Shown here in pieces: positions 38,192 through 47,484 of a stretch of 64,000 nucleotides of DNA (position 1 is its first letter; the number at the start of each line of letters is the position of its first letter). A model generated the notes under the pieces. It worked only from the letters and a program-made list of their open reading frames with translations. It was not told where the DNA came from and ran no database searches. Source of the stretch: DATGJX01 sp963830545 (lineage in GTDB: Bacteria; Vulcanimicrobiota; Vulcanimicrobiia; Vulcanimicrobiales; Vulcanimicrobiaceae). The stretch is from the NCBI GenBank assembly GCA_963830545.1, contig CAWHMK010000001.1:1674001-1738000 (forward strand), read 5' to 3'. The position numbers and the translations under genes were made by a program.

Positions 38192-38773
38192 ATGAAGAAC
38201 ACCATTGCTCACGCGATGCTCCTTGGCTTTGCGACGATTGCGCTTGTCCTGTCGAGCTCGCAGCCAGGAGTCTCCGCGAGGCCCACGCCCATTCCCGGCG
38301 GCGCAAATCAACTTCGAGGCGTAAGTGGAAGTCTTTCGTCTACGTTATTCAACGGAAAAATTCGGATCCGAAAGATGGCGTTGCGGGCCTCCACGGCGGC
38401 GGAATTCACGCCTGCCGCCGGCGAGCGCGGAATAGTGCTGTCCTGGTTGGTTTCCAACGGCACGAAGTCCGAACGCACCGGCTATTTTGCAGGATCGCTC
38501 GCCGATGCAGATGGCGTGGTCGTCAATGGTAAGGCGGTGACGGTATACAGCGCATTCTACTCGCTGCAACCGGGCGCCGCAGCGCGGGAAACCATGCAAT
38601 TCGTATTGCCTGCCGCTTATTCGCCGACGAAAATTCTGCTTGTGGATCAGGGAGGCCCGGCCGGTCCCGCCTTTCGCATCGACCTGAAGGAGCTCGGACA
38701 TTCCGTCGCCGACCGCACCTTAGCATCGCTCCGGGCGTCGCGGTTGCACCTGCGATGCCAACATTGTTTTTGA
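38192..38773 (+). CDS. Secreted hypothetical protein
   Basis: The 193-residue protein has a clear signal peptide (MLLGFATIALVLSSSQPGVSA). The mature part has a beta-rich domain: GKIRIRKMALRASTAAEFTP, GIVLSWLVSNGTKSERTGYF, TVYSAFYSLQPGAAARETMQ and PTKILLVDQGGPAGPAFRID. The strand pattern resembles immunoglobulin-like extracellular domains such as DUF4352. I do not recognise a specific family. It is a single gene. Confidence 0.6.
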   Translation: MKNTIAHAMLLGFATIALVLSSSQPGVSARPTPIPGGANQLRGVSGSLSSTLFNGKIRIRKMALRASTAAEFTPAAGERGIVLSWLVSNGTKSERTGYFAGSLADADGVVVNGKAVTVYSAFYSLQPGAAARETMQFVLPAAYSPTKILLVDQGGPAGPAFRIDLKELGHSVADRTLASLRASRLHLRCQHCF

Positions 38774-38818
38774 TAGCCACCGCTTTCCACTAGAAAAAAC
38801 CGTTGTCGCGCGTCATCG

Positions 38819-39547
38819 TTAGGAAGTCTGCACAATCAAAGCTCGATTGCAGCGGCTTTCGTAGGCGTTCGCCAAATCGTTGAGTTCCTGCGTAGCGTCG
38901 CCCGTGAACGCCGGTGCATGCATGAGCGCCATGCACGAAATGTCGAGGTCGGCCAGTGAGCGGATGGTGGGGGCGGTCGCAGCGGTAAGAGCGGTCGCAC
39001 CAAAGCGATCCTCGGCCTGCATCGCCGGTTCGATGAGGCCGTTCCCGGTCACAGCCGCCGTTCGGCCCGTGCTCGTAAAGAGGTCACCGGCAAATAGAGT
39101 GCGCGTCGTCTCTTCGTAGATGACCCCGGCGTCCCAACCGTGTGGAACGTGAGGGGTCGCGATGTAGCGAATGCATTTGCCGCCTAAATCAATCGTTTCC
39201 GAATTCTTCATGGGACGCGCCGGGCGAATCGCCTGATCGTTGACCGACACCATGACGCCAACTGCGCCGTGGGCTACAGTTGCGGTCGGTGCTAGTGAAA
39301 GCCACTCGTTCATCGCGCCGCATTCGTCCGCTTCATAGTGGCCGAACATAATCCATCGCAATCGCGATGGCGTCAGGACTTGTGCGGCTTTTTCGGCGAC
39401 CACGGGAAATAACGCCCGCATGCCGGTGTGAAATAGCAGCGGTTCTTCCGCGTCGATCAAAAACTGGTTGAACACCATGCCGGCCTGTGGAACGTATGTT
39501 GAAATGCGGTAAATCTGCGGGGCGATTTCATCGAGGCGTGTTTCCAT
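38819..39547 (-). CDS. MBL-fold metallo-hydrolase (flavodiiron-type domain)
   Basis: The 242-residue protein starts IAPQIYRISTYVPQAGMVFN and has the metallo-beta-lactamase metal motif as H-x-E-x-D (GHYEADECGAMNEW), then YIATPHVPHGWDAGVIYEET, LFAGDLFTS, and the late histidine LMHAPAF. H-x-E-x-D instead of H-x-H-x-D is the signature of the oxygen/NO-reducing flavodiiron (ODP) domain. The flavodoxin half is absent, so it is a stand-alone ODP-type protein whose electron donor is unknown. Confidence 0.78.
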   Translation of the reverse strand: METRLDEIAPQIYRISTYVPQAGMVFNQFLIDAEEPLLFHTGMRALFPVVAEKAAQVLTPSRLRWIMFGHYEADECGAMNEWLSLAPTATVAHGAVGVMVSVNDQAIRPARPMKNSETIDLGGKCIRYIATPHVPHGWDAGVIYEETTRTLFAGDLFTSTGRTAAVTGNGLIEPAMQAEDRFGATALTAATAPTIRSLADLDISCMALMHAPAFTGDATQELNDLANAYESRCNRALIVQTS

Positions 39548-39579
39548 AACTCAGCAGGTTCGGCGCTTCATCGAAATGG

Positions 39580-39800
39580 CCTTATTAAAGCATTGATGAT
39601 GCAAGAAGCCGTTTGCATGCATGCCGCGACCGGTGGCTACGCAGTCGATAAACCAAAACGTTGCCGTCGGGACCGCTCGCGACATCGAACGGATAGCGAT
39701 GGCGAGGTCTCGTGGGAAAAATCGGCTACAGACGTCAGCATTGTACAGTCGAATTGTGTATTCGCCGTTCGCTAAAAAACTTCGCTGAGACGCAAACCGG
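39580..39800 (-). pseudogene. Possible fragment of a beta-propeller protein
   Basis: Minus-strand frames give SFLANGEYTIRLYNADVCSR, then in a second frame YPFDVASGPDGNVLV and in a third TFWFIDCVATGRGMHANG. The phrase 'P-F-D-V-A-x-G-P-D-G-N-V-W-F' is typical of propeller blades (virginiamycin lyase or NHL type). No full blade set or start is present, so it is at most a remnant. The 270 bases to its right hold nothing recognisable. Confidence 0.28.
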
Positions 39801-40050
39801 AACAACGCACAACTACGTAGTCATGAAAGAAAGTGCGGCCGCTGAACGTAAGCGAGTCTTATTGAGGAGCCTCGATGGCGCTGAGCCACAGCAAGTAGTG
39901 CCGGATCTGCGAAAAGCCGGCCGAGAGCAGCGGTTCGACGGGTGCCTCCCGCCGGAACTGGAAAAGGAGCGAGGATCGTCAAGACACGGGCGGCAACGGA
40001 TCCGGCGAGCAAGAAATGTATTTGTTAAAATGTAATCGGGACTGAGCATT

Positions 40051-40757
40051 GTGACGAGTGAACTCATGCGACACGCCTCGCCCGTGCAAGGTCCGCCTCG
40101 CCCGTGCAAGGTCCGCAAGGCCTTGCGTGGGACGGCGCGACAATGTGGGTAACGAGCGCCGCCGACGGGCGCTTGTATGCGGTCGATCCGCAGGCGTGGA
40201 GCATCCGGCGCGAGTTCATTCCGCCCTATAAGTCATTGGGCATCGCGTATACAGGCACGGACTTTCGACTAGTGTTGGCGCCCGCGATCGACGAGCCGGA
40301 TTTGGAGCGCGATCACCGTTACGTCTATAAATTTTCGCCCGATGCCGGCTTTGCGGAGTGTTTCGTATGTCCGGATTACTTGGGATCGATGTTAGCCTAC
40401 GCAAAGAAAACACTGTATCTCTCGCAAGCTTGGGGCAAGAAGATCGTCGAACTCGATGAACGCGGTGCCGCAGTCCGCGAGGTGCAATTAGATCGCCGTC
40501 CGGTCGGTATGACGATCGTCGATGGTGCGTTTTACTTAGTGACGGTCGACGAAGAGTGGGACGACGGACGTTTCGAGTGTCTCGGCGTCGACGATGATGC
40601 GGCGTCAATCCAAACGCTTCGCTCGCTTCCGTTCAAACCGCGTAGTGTTGTATTCGACGGTGAGCGCTTTTGGACCGCCGATCGCAACGGCGATGCGATC
40701 GTGTCGTTCCGGCGCGCTTCGACAGGCCCCGTATCGCTGGATGCAATATGCGGTTGA
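40051..40757 (+). CDS. Beta-propeller-like protein, start region broken by a 20-bp duplication
   Basis: The main frame from 40104 gives about 217 residues with repeated blade-like segments: PQGLAWDGATMWVTSAADGR, LYAVDPQAWSIRREFIPPYK, GTDFRLVLAPAID, RPVGMTIVDGAFYLVTVDEE and PRSVVFDGERFWTADRNGDA. The 'G-L-A-W-D-G-x-x-x-W-V' pattern is that of propeller blades. If one copy of the tandem 20-mer is removed, the protein starts at GTG 40051 as MTSELMRHASPVQGPQGLAW. As read, translation could start only at the GTG at 40104. The function is unknown. Confidence 0.6.
40074..40113 (+). repeat. Tandem 20-bp duplication
   Basis: CGCCTCGCCCGTGCAAGGTC occurs twice in direct succession (40074-40093 and 40094-40113). 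As 20 is not a multiple of three it shifts the frame of the propeller gene. It is either a recent slippage event or an assembly error. Confidence 0.9.
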
Positions 40758-41217
40758 TTTTCTGCTCTTCAGGCAAAAGCACAAGGCGGAGATTTACCTG
40801 CAGCGGCTTGCGGGCATGCTGCCCTTTGCGGAAACCGAGACGATTCGTCAACGATGCACTGATCGATGCTCCGGTTATGCGTTTGAATCTGGGAGAGGCG
40901 GCATTGTTCCATCAGACGGAGTCCGGTTTTAAACCCGTCGCTGCGAAGGGCTGGAGCACTTCCGAGGTTCCCGTTCTGGCCCACGATGACGACGTGGTGC
41001 GTTTCTTGGGGCCGGTGGACGCATCGTTGTGCCGATCTTTCAATCGAATATTCTTTACGGGTTCGTCGTGTACGGCCCCCATCGTGACAGCACGAAATTG
41101 GACCCTGACGAGGTTGCAGTGCTGGAGCGTCTTGCGAGCGCGCAGACTCGGCGTATGCCGGTATTGAACTTACCAGTTGCGAATCGCACGCGGGGTACCG
41201 GCTTTTCACTCGGGTGA
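40741..41217 (+). pseudogene. C-terminal GAF-like sensor fragment, frameshifted
   Basis: Frames join as AEIYLQRLAGMLPFAETETI, VNDALIDAPVMRLNLGEAAL, FHQTESGFKPVAAKGWS, LAHDDDVVRFLGPVDASLC, then VPIFQSNILYGFVVYGPHRD and KLDPDEVAVLERLASA. The last section resembles the end of a GAF domain ('I-x-x-x-x-x-L-Y-G-F-x-x-Y-G...L-D-P-D-E'). The upstream part of a sensor protein is missing and at least two indels are present. It is a fragment next to island 2. Confidence 0.45.
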
Positions 41218-41439
41218 CAAGGGCCGTGTTGGCGGCTGCCAGCCCTTTGGCAACGGCGGCCCCTCTGCTGGTTGCCCGTGCTCGTGGGCAGTGGGCCGAG
41301 GCTTGGCGCAGCAAATGCGATTCGGGGGCGCCGCGAGCGGTGGAACCGCCAATTCCAGAATCTAAGTGGACGCGCGGCGAAGGACGAGGGTTAAAAGGGC
41401 GACGAAGACGTCGCTTAACGAAGAAACTCATATAAAAAA

Positions 41440-41484
41440 AGCCACGGGCGATTCAGCTCGGCTGGGAGAGCGCCTCCCTTACAA
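41440..41484 (+). repeat. attL of island 2: degenerate 5' half of tRNA-Val
   Basis: The 45 bases match 54638-54681 of the intact tRNA-Val region except for one inserted C and one A-to-G change. From 41446 they are the tRNA 5' strand through the anticodon loop (GGGCGATT to CCTCCCTTACAA), after which similarity stops. It is a non-functional tRNA fragment, the footprint of integration at the anticodon loop. Confidence 0.75.
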
Positions 41485-41840
41485 ATAGGCCGTCGCTATG
41501 TTTGTCGCTTCGAGATAGCACTGTTTCTTCGTGAAATCGGCGCTTTTTTTGCCCGCCAGTGCCCTCGAGTGATCGAAAATGCACCGAAATGCAAGGCCGA
41601 CAAGGGTAAAAACAAGGTCAAAAAGTGCGCTGGTGGGGATGGGTTTCTCAGTGCGAACGTGGTTTTGTCAGCGTTGTAAGCCGCGGTCAGCCCGCGGGCT
41701 TCATTGTTGGGGAAAAATCGCGCCAGCGTTCCCTCACCCTCCGGCGTATTGATCACGGTGAACCAGTCGCTCGTGCTGTTATGTCAAACGTACGGCGCAT
41801 CTGTCCAGACGATGAAGATGATGCTTGGCGGTAACGGTAT
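41485..41840. other. Left end of island 2, no confident gene
   Basis: A minus-strand frame (NTPEGEGTLARFFPNNEARG followed by LTAAYNADKTTFAL) has coding character but no family or start and may be a decayed remnant. The sequence AAGGTCAAAAAGTG near 41612 resembles AAGGGTCAAAAAGCG near the right end (54575), and such end-inside repeats could be recombinase sites. Confidence 0.35.
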
Positions 41841-43022
41841 TCACAGGAGGTACTTGCTCAAATCTATCGCTTCCGATCCGCCCTTCAACTTCAGGACGAA
41901 TTTTCCGTCGCGCTCGTCGATAGGCAAGTACCACCAAAACTTCTCGGTTGGCTTTCGGTTTAGTTTGGGTAGCCACGCCTCAAACTCAGACCACGGAATA
42001 AAAAATACGTGTTCTGCGCTGCCACACGCCAACGCTACGAACACCTCACTGGCATCCTGCAAAAACGTCTGATAACGCGGATGAAAGCCGAACCAGAAAT
42101 CATTGGTCTTACCGTAATAGCGTTTGGATACGCAGACGACTACCCGGATGCCAGTCGACGTTTCATACCGTGTCGTTGCGCGCGCTTCCAGATCCATGCC
42201 GCGCTTGACACGAATCGCCTCCAGCGTATCGATGCGTAGGACTGTCGCCGCGGGGACTGGAGAACGACATCGTCGTCCCGAGGCGGCACATTGCCGGCGA
42301 AAACCGCCTCCTCGTCGGCGGTTCGGACCGCTTCGGCGGTTTCAAAAGCCAGCTCGACGATCCGATCGAGCCGTGTATAGTGCGCGGGCTTTAGGATGTT
42401 ATAAAGACGCTCGCGATCCCGCGGATTTTCTGCGGCATCGTCCCACAGCATCATTAGGCTCAATAGCGCATCAATACCGATTACGCGTGTCGTCTCAATG
42501 CTCGCCGAACCGCGTATTTGCGCCTCTAGGTCGGAAGTAGTGGGTGCTCCAACGATGATCAGCGTCCACACAGCATTCGGGGAAACGTTGTAGCGCGTTG
42601 CTACAAAAGAGCGCCGTCGTTCAAGATCAGAAAGGCGGATAGGATAGATGTCGCCACTAGTCTTGCACTCTATCGAAAAGATCCCCGACTCCGCGGTCCA
42701 GACGCCATCGGGTTCCGGTGCATTAGGGGCCCCTTGATACTTACCAAAATCGCAAGATAATCCGAGATGCCAGCCGACGGCGTTCATGATATCTTGTAGC
42801 GCTCGGGGAGCGTCGGGAAATGTCTTATTCCTTTCGACACACTGTTTTGCCCAACTGTAAAGATGTAGCGGTTTGGCCCTTTCGCGCAGAACCTGACGGA
42901 ACTGGTCGGTTGGCGCACTGTTGTCTCGCAGATCGCCACCGGTTAACGCGAGTATGCGTCGGAGCGGCCAGCCTCCGCACGTCGGGGTTTTGGTCCCAAA
43001 GATCTATTAGCGTTGTCTCCAT
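41841..43022 (-). CDS. PD-(D/E)XK restriction-endonuclease-like protein, frameshifted
   Basis: Frames join from ATG 43022: METTLIDLWDQNPDVRRLAA, then LRRILALTGGDLRDNSAPTD and KQCVERNKTFPDAPRALQDI, then NAVGWHLGLSCDFGKYQGAP. The nuclease core is EPDGVWTAESGIFSIECKTS with D...E-x-K, as in PD-(D/E)XK enzymes. It continues RRRSFVATRYNVSPNAVWTL, then after an indel near 42230 MDLEARATTRYETSTGIRVV and SEAIDLSKYLL. It would be about 390 residues. It is alone, with no methyltransferase beside it, so it may be a modification-dependent enzyme. The exact family is not known. Confidence 0.55.
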
Positions 43023-43355
43023 GCTGGCATCTTACGACCCTTTCTCCTGTTTCACTGCCGCCTGCCGTGTGTGGCTTGACGCATCGTCACAGCGCATCCC
43101 GGCGCACAGCGTGATATCTGGACCGCTATGCTTGCCCTGGAAATGAACGCTTTTGCTTGGAGAAGTGCTCCATACGTCTGGCGTGCGGCTGTGATTCGTT
43201 CTTCATATGGTGTTGTGAATAGCCAGCATGTTGCGGTCCAGCACGCGATCGGCATCGCCATTAGGAAACGTGACCTGATCGCTTTGGACGGCCGCGTAAT
43301 GAGTTCATGAGTCACGAAATGAGGCAGCCGAGTATTAATGGGTGTGGTTTCGGAT
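43023..43355. other. No confident gene between the nuclease and an IS element
   Basis: Short frames on both strands have coding-like pieces (minus: RFLMAMPIACWTATCWLFTT and EERITAARQTYGALLQAKAF), but no domain or start is clear. The IS begins at 43356. Confidence 0.35.
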
Positions 43356-43372
43356 TGACCTGAGGGCGCTTT

Positions 43373-44224
43373 TCAAGCTGCGGAAAACTGTGAGGGTGGT
43401 GGGTTGATTTTCATGCTCTCGGCGAACTCCTTGGGCGTTCGATACCCGAGTGCTGAGCGCGGTCGATTCTGGTTGTAGTCTATGCGCCAGGTTCTCGGCG
43501 GCATCACGGGCTTCAAAAATATTCGTAAAACTGTGTCGGTTGAAGAGCTCGTCGCGGATCTTGCCGTTGAGCGATTCGATGTTTGCGTTTTGCGTCGGCT
43601 TGCCGGGTTGGATGAAGTGCAGATGACGCGTCGTTCGGCTGACCAGCGCAACATCGCACGGCTCCTGAACTCCGATCCGTTATCGAAGCGAACGCTGCTT
43701 GGCAAGCTGCGCTCAAACGTTAGCGCCTCGAAGACGCGGATAACATCCGCGCTGCCGAACGAGTGCGAGAGCCCGAGCGCCAAACATTCCTTGGTGAAAT
43801 CGTCGCAAACGTTGAGCGATCGATACGTTCGCCCGTTAGCGAGCCGGTCGTGCATGAAATCTATCCACCAGCGCTCGTTGGGTTTGGTTACCGGCTGCAC
43901 GCTCGTGCCGCGTACGTAGTTGACCTTGCGTTTCTTGCGCGGCCGGACTTGCAGTTGCAACGCTCGATAAATGCGCAGGAAACGCGTTTCGCCGACGTCA
44001 TAGCCTTCGCGCCGGCGCATCACCATGTAGAGCCGCCGCCAGCCCCGCCGCGGGCGCTCTTGCGCAAGTTCGTGCACGCAGGCTTTCAGCGAAGCGTCAT
44101 CGGTGCAGCCGCGCTTATAGTGCAAGTTGCTGCGGCTGTAGCCGACTAGTTCGCAGGCGCGCTGCTGGGTAAGGCCGCGGAGTTGCAACGCGCTCACCGC
44201 TTCCGCTCGCGCTGAGCGCCCCAA
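43373..44224 (-). CDS. IS3-family transposase, OrfB (rve integrase), frameshifted
   Basis: The protein has the HTH/OrfB N-terminal (LTQQRACELVGYSRSNLHYK) and the integrase core: first catalytic aspartate in ERWWIDFMHDRLANGRTYRS, second in SSVRFDNGSEFRS. The third acid is in a shifted frame, LHFIQPGKPTQNANIESLNG, and the frame returns for DYNQNRPRSALGYRTPKEFA. Two compensating indels therefore break the middle. The length 283 is normal. Confidence 0.8.
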   Translation of the reverse strand: MGRSARAEAVSALQLRGLTQQRACELVGYSRSNLHYKRGCTDDASLKACVHELAQERPRRGWRRLYMVMRRREGYDVGETRFLRIYRALQLQVRPRKKRKVNYVRGTSVQPVTKPNERWWIDFMHDRLANGRTYRSLNVCDDFTKECLALGLSHSFGSADVIRVFEALTFERSLPSSVRFDNGSEFRSRAMLRWSAERRVICTSSNPASRRKTQTSNRSTARSATSSSTDTVLRIFLKPVMPPRTWRIDYNQNRPRSALGYRTPKEFAESMKINPPPSQFSAA

Positions 44225-44486
44225 CCGTTTTTTGGGACCAACTCTTTCATCGCGTCGATTTCGAGCGCTTGGCGGGCGATGATGCGGTCCTTACGTCGGC
44301 TTTCTTCTTCGAGCTGTTTGAGGCGAACTAAATCGCGCCTTTCGAGGCCCGAATACTTGTCTTTCCAAAGGCGGATCGTGTTCGCGTGGATGCCATGTCG
44401 GCGCGCCAGTTCCATTGCCGGCGTTCCGCCATCGAGTTCTTTGAGGATGGCGACGATTTGCGCTTCGGTGAAGCGGCTCTTTTCAC
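44194..44486 (-). CDS. IS3-family transposase, OrfA, frameshifted at the start
   Basis: The HTH protein reads RFTEAQIVAILKELDGGTPA, then MELARRHGIHANTIRLWKDK and RDLVRLKQLEEESRRKDRII. A base is missing after GTG 44486 (GTG-AAA-AG/AGC). It overlaps orfB by 31 bases, the arrangement used for programmed -1 frameshifting in IS3 elements. Confidence 0.75.
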
Positions 44487-44561
44487 GCTGGAGTCTCCTT
44501 GCTGGGCTTTACGCCCGGAAACTCACAGTCTCCGTTTGCCCGAATCGGCGCCTACAGGTCA

Positions 44562-44730
44562 ACCCGCCGCCACAGTGCCACACTGTTGGCGCATCAACGG
44601 AGGATGATCCGCTCATGAGTGGACTCGCGTGCCTCGATAGTGGCAATTTGCGCCAAAGCATTCCGTCGAATCGGCAAAGCGATACGGCGCCTATACCAGC
44701 AGCAATGCCCGACGATCTGCGTGGTCTTTT
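44562..44730. other. Spacer between IS A and IS B
   Basis: A 169-base stretch without a gene separates the two elements. It ends with the T-run (GGTCTTTT) that abuts IS B. Confidence 0.5.
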
Positions 44731-44797
44731 TGACCCCGCCCCGGTAAACCGGGCCACTTGATACCGTGGGTTTCTAGGCCAAAGGCCGAAAGGAACC

Positions 44798-45091
44798 CTG
44801 CGGAAGTCTCGATTCAGCGAGACGCAGATCGTCTCGATCCTCAAAGAGCACGACGCCGGCGCCTCGTTCGTGGAGATTGGCCGACGTCACGGCGTTCATC
44901 CGAACACGATCAGTGCTTGGAAAGCCAAGTACGGCGGCATGGAAAGCAGCGAGGTCGCGCGCAACCGCGCGGTCGATGATGAGAACGCGCGAATGCGACG
45001 CATCATTACGAACCTGACGCTCGAGAACGATGCGATGAAACAGCTGATCGAAAAAAACTCCTGGGGCCCTCCGAGCGAAAAGCGGCGGTGA
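44798..45091 (+). CDS. IS3-family transposase OrfA (IS B)
   Basis: The 97-residue protein starts at CTG 44798 (RKSRFSETQIVSILKEHD), then FVEIGRRHGVHPNTISAWKA and ENARMRRIITNLTLENDAMK. It is very similar to OrfA of IS C, which has ATG at this position, so the CTG is probably a point change. Confidence 0.75.
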   Translation: MRKSRFSETQIVSILKEHDAGASFVEIGRRHGVHPNTISAWKAKYGGMESSEVARNRAVDDENARMRRIITNLTLENDAMKQLIEKNSWGPPSEKRR

Positions 45092-45678
45092 GGGCCTTGC
45101 AAGAAATCGGTTTGAGTCAGCGCGCGGCGTGCCGTATCACGGGTTGCGCGCGATCGGTGGCGCAGTATCGTATTCGGCGCACGGACGAGCCGCGGTTGGT
45201 TGAACGTTTGACCGCCATTGCGATGGATCGGCGACGCTTCGGCTATCCTCGACGATTATTCCCGAGAATGCATCGCACTCGAAGTAGACTCCTCGTTTCC
45301 GAGCGCTCGCGTCATCCGAGCACTTGAGCGGATCGCGTCGGGACGAGCGCTTCCGTCGACGATCAAATCGGACAACGGCGGCGAGTTTACGAGCGAACTG
45401 ATACTCAAATGGAGCGCGCGCGGAACGTCGATCTGCATTTCATTGAGCCTGGCAAGCCGATGCAGAACGGCAGCGTTGAAAGTTTTAACGGCCGGCTTCG
45501 CGACGAGTTGCTCAACGAGCATGCGTTTCCGACCATCTTCCATGCCCGGTCGGCAATCGAAAACTGGCGAACAGACTATAACGAGCGGCGTCCGCACACG
45601 CAGCTGAACGGGTTGACACCAGCCGAATTCATCGCGCAAAATACAACTCTCGACTCACGGTCATCGCTGGCCTCATGA
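45088..45678 (+). pseudogene. IS3-family transposase OrfB (IS B), internal deletion
   Basis: The N-terminal part LSQRAACRITGCARSVAQYR ends at RRRFGY and is joined directly to LDDYSRECIALEVDSSFPSA; the HTH-to-D1 section of about 90 residues is missing. The catalytic acids D2 (TIKSDNGGEFTSE) and E (MQNGSVESFNGRLRDELLNE, in a shifted frame) remain. The C-terminal part is DYNERRPHTQLNGLTPAEFI. The element cannot transpose by itself. Confidence 0.8.
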
Positions 45679-45718
45679 TCGGGGCGGGGTCATTTTGTTC
45701 AACATGGAGAAGGTGCCG

Positions 45719-45886
45719 ATGTATTGGGGCATTGGTATGGCCATCATCATCGCCGTGGCGTGGATTACAGGCATCGTTGTGTTTGCGACAGCCGATCAGC
45801 GCCATCCCGACATTGATCGTACGTCGATCGGTATCGGAGCCGGCGCTCTCACCGTTCTAGCCGCCTTGTTGTTTCGCCCTTTTTGA
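45719..45886 (+). CDS. Small two-helix membrane protein
   Basis: The 55-residue frame from ATG 45719 has two hydrophobic segments (GIGMAIIIAVAWITGIVVFA and GIGAGALTVLAALLF) separated by ADQRHPDIDRTS. The ribosome site AGAAGG lies 6 bases upstream. It begins 27 bases past the IS B end. The function is unknown. Confidence 0.45.
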   Translation: MYWGIGMAIIIAVAWITGIVVFATADQRHPDIDRTSIGIGAGALTVLAALLFRPF

Positions 45887-46012
45887 ATCGGTGGTTCGAC
45901 ACCAAATTTGAAGCTACGTGTCTACGCGAGGTGCTGTACTCGCAGCGACTTGAGACCTTTCCTTCTATATGGGTGCTTGCCGATGGGCGGACGCAATAGA
46001 ATAGCTGACGAG

Positions 46013-46197
46013 TTACCTGCGATTTGGATTAAGCATGGCTTGGAACGGGTTGGGAGCTCGTCCAGCCGAACCAAAGCCGCTGTTCAGATAGAAGTCGCTT
46101 CTTAACGAGCCGTATCCGTTGCGCCACAGAATCTCGATCATCTCGTTAAAGTCGGCGCCGTACTGTTGTGCGTTTCTAGTATTGGCGCCAAGTTTTA
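46013..46197 (-). pseudogene. Unidentified C-terminal fragment
   Basis: A minus-strand frame of about 60 codons with no start has coding character: LGANTRNAQQYGADFNEMIE, ILWRNGYGSLRSDFYLNSGF, GSAGRAPNPFQAMLNPN. It ends at a stop at 46013. No upstream continuation was found, so it is a fragment of a lost gene. I do not recognise it. Confidence 0.3.
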
Positions 46198-46599
46198 TTT
46201 ATTCACAGCTTCCTGACGGCAACTCACACGTTACTAACAGTAATCCGTCAGGGAAACGAGCTTTCTACGGTGGCGAACGCAGGCCACAGCAATATTGCGT
46301 TTGTAGAATGGGACGCGATGAAGCGGGAATCGAATATGGGGATCGTAATGCTTATGCATGCAGTCTGTTCATCATGCGGGCTTATACGATTTCGTCTGCC
46401 AGTTACAACTGAAACGAGACAATTAGCCAGAGGGATATGCTACGCTATAAGTTGAATTCGATGAATACGCACACTCAAAACTATTTATCAGAGATCAAAA
46501 AACGATATCGGTCAATCAGTAACGTCCCGGCAACAAATATTCAATGTCGGCTCGCAATACTGAAGAGTGTAACTATCGTCGATGCGAAAGGATTGGTCG
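46198..46599. other. Upstream region of the methyltransferase pair
   Basis: Short overlapping + strand frames are present, none with a family. AT content rises here (about 46430-46560), as is usual for promoter regions of horizontally acquired restriction genes. The only clear signal is the ribosome site AAAGGA before ATG 46600. Confidence 0.4.
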
Positions 46600-47484
46600 A
46601 TGCACGCCTCGGACCCGAAGCGGGACGATAAACGCGACGCACAGTATCAACGGGCCAAAACATTTAATGGCTTGACGGCACGCGAATGGACATTGTTAAG
46701 TCGGAACGTTTGGAATGATGTTTCCTCTCCACGACACGACCGCCATCTAAAGCACGGAGCCGTATTCCCTGTAAAGCTTGCGGACCGCCTAATACGTATC
46801 TATTCACGCGAAGGCGATCATGTCGTGGACCCTTTCCTTGGCATTGGCTCAACGTGCGTCGCTGCATTGCGCTCCGGCAGATGTTCGAGTGGCGTAGAGC
46901 TGAGCGAGGAGTTTTTTAACGTAGCGCACGAGTGGATTGAAGATGAATGCGCGCAAAATGAACTGCATAACGGTATGAGGCCCCGCATTTATCACGGCGA
47001 TGCCCTTGCGCTGATCAACGATAAATTTGCTGATGTTGAGCTTACGGTGACTAGCCCCGTATGCAAACTTTATTAGCCGATCCGTGGAAGACAGGCGTAA
47101 AACGCACAAGACCTCGAAAATACGCATTGACAACAATTCGCGCGTTCGGGTCTATTCCAATGATCCGCGTGATCTAGGTAATCTTAACTATCTGCCTTTT
47201 ATGCGTGCTTGCCGTCGTGTGCTTCGGAATCTTTTCGAAGTCACTAAGCCCGGCGGTTACGCCTGCTGGATAGTAAAGGATTACCGGCTTCCGCCGTATC
47301 AGCCATATCTGCCAATGCACTCGGATCTGGCAAGGCTTGGGCAGCGCATAGGTTGGAAGTGGCACGCACCTGATCGTTTGGGATCAAAATGAGCAACGCT
47401 CGCTCGTACTGTTGGGCTATCCTTCACGCTTCTATACAAATCAAAACTGCAGACTTCATCGTGATACTTCGGAAACCGGAATAA
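46600..47484 (+). CDS. Site-specific DNA methyltransferase 1 (N4-cytosine/N6-adenine type), frameshifted
   Basis: The protein reads FNGLTAREWTLLSRNVWNDV, the AdoMet-binding motif I VVDPFLGIGSTCVAALRSGR then CSSGVELSEEF, and the catalytic motif IV VELTVTSPPY (the PPY partly lost in an indel near 47060). It continues PRDLGNLNYLPFMRACRRVL, FEVTKPGGYACWIVKDYRLP, and, after another indel near 47385, ends FIVILRKPE. Motif I lies before motif IV, and SPPY favours N4-cytosine or N6-adenine methylation. ATG 46600 has AAAGGA 7 bases upstream. It is the first of a tandem pair. Confidence 0.7.

Larger units (their letters stand above)
43356..44561 (-). mobile_element. IS3-family insertion sequence A
   Basis: Ends are TGACCTGAGGGCGC at 43356 and its imperfect inverted copy (CGCCTACAGGTCA) ending at 44561, about 1,206 bp. 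Both ends begin 5'-TGACCTG, and further inside ACTGTGAG is shared. Between them lie overlapping orfA and orfB. No target-site duplication is seen (GAT versus ACC). Confidence 0.75.
44731..45692 (+). mobile_element. IS3-family insertion sequence B, internally deleted
   Basis: The inverted ends are TGACCCCGCCCCG at 44731 and CGGGGCGGGGTCA ending at 45692 (13 bp perfect). The total is 962 bp, about 250-300 bp short of its relative IS C. The flanks CTTTT/TTTTG suggest a 3-4-bp target duplication. Confidence 0.75.
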
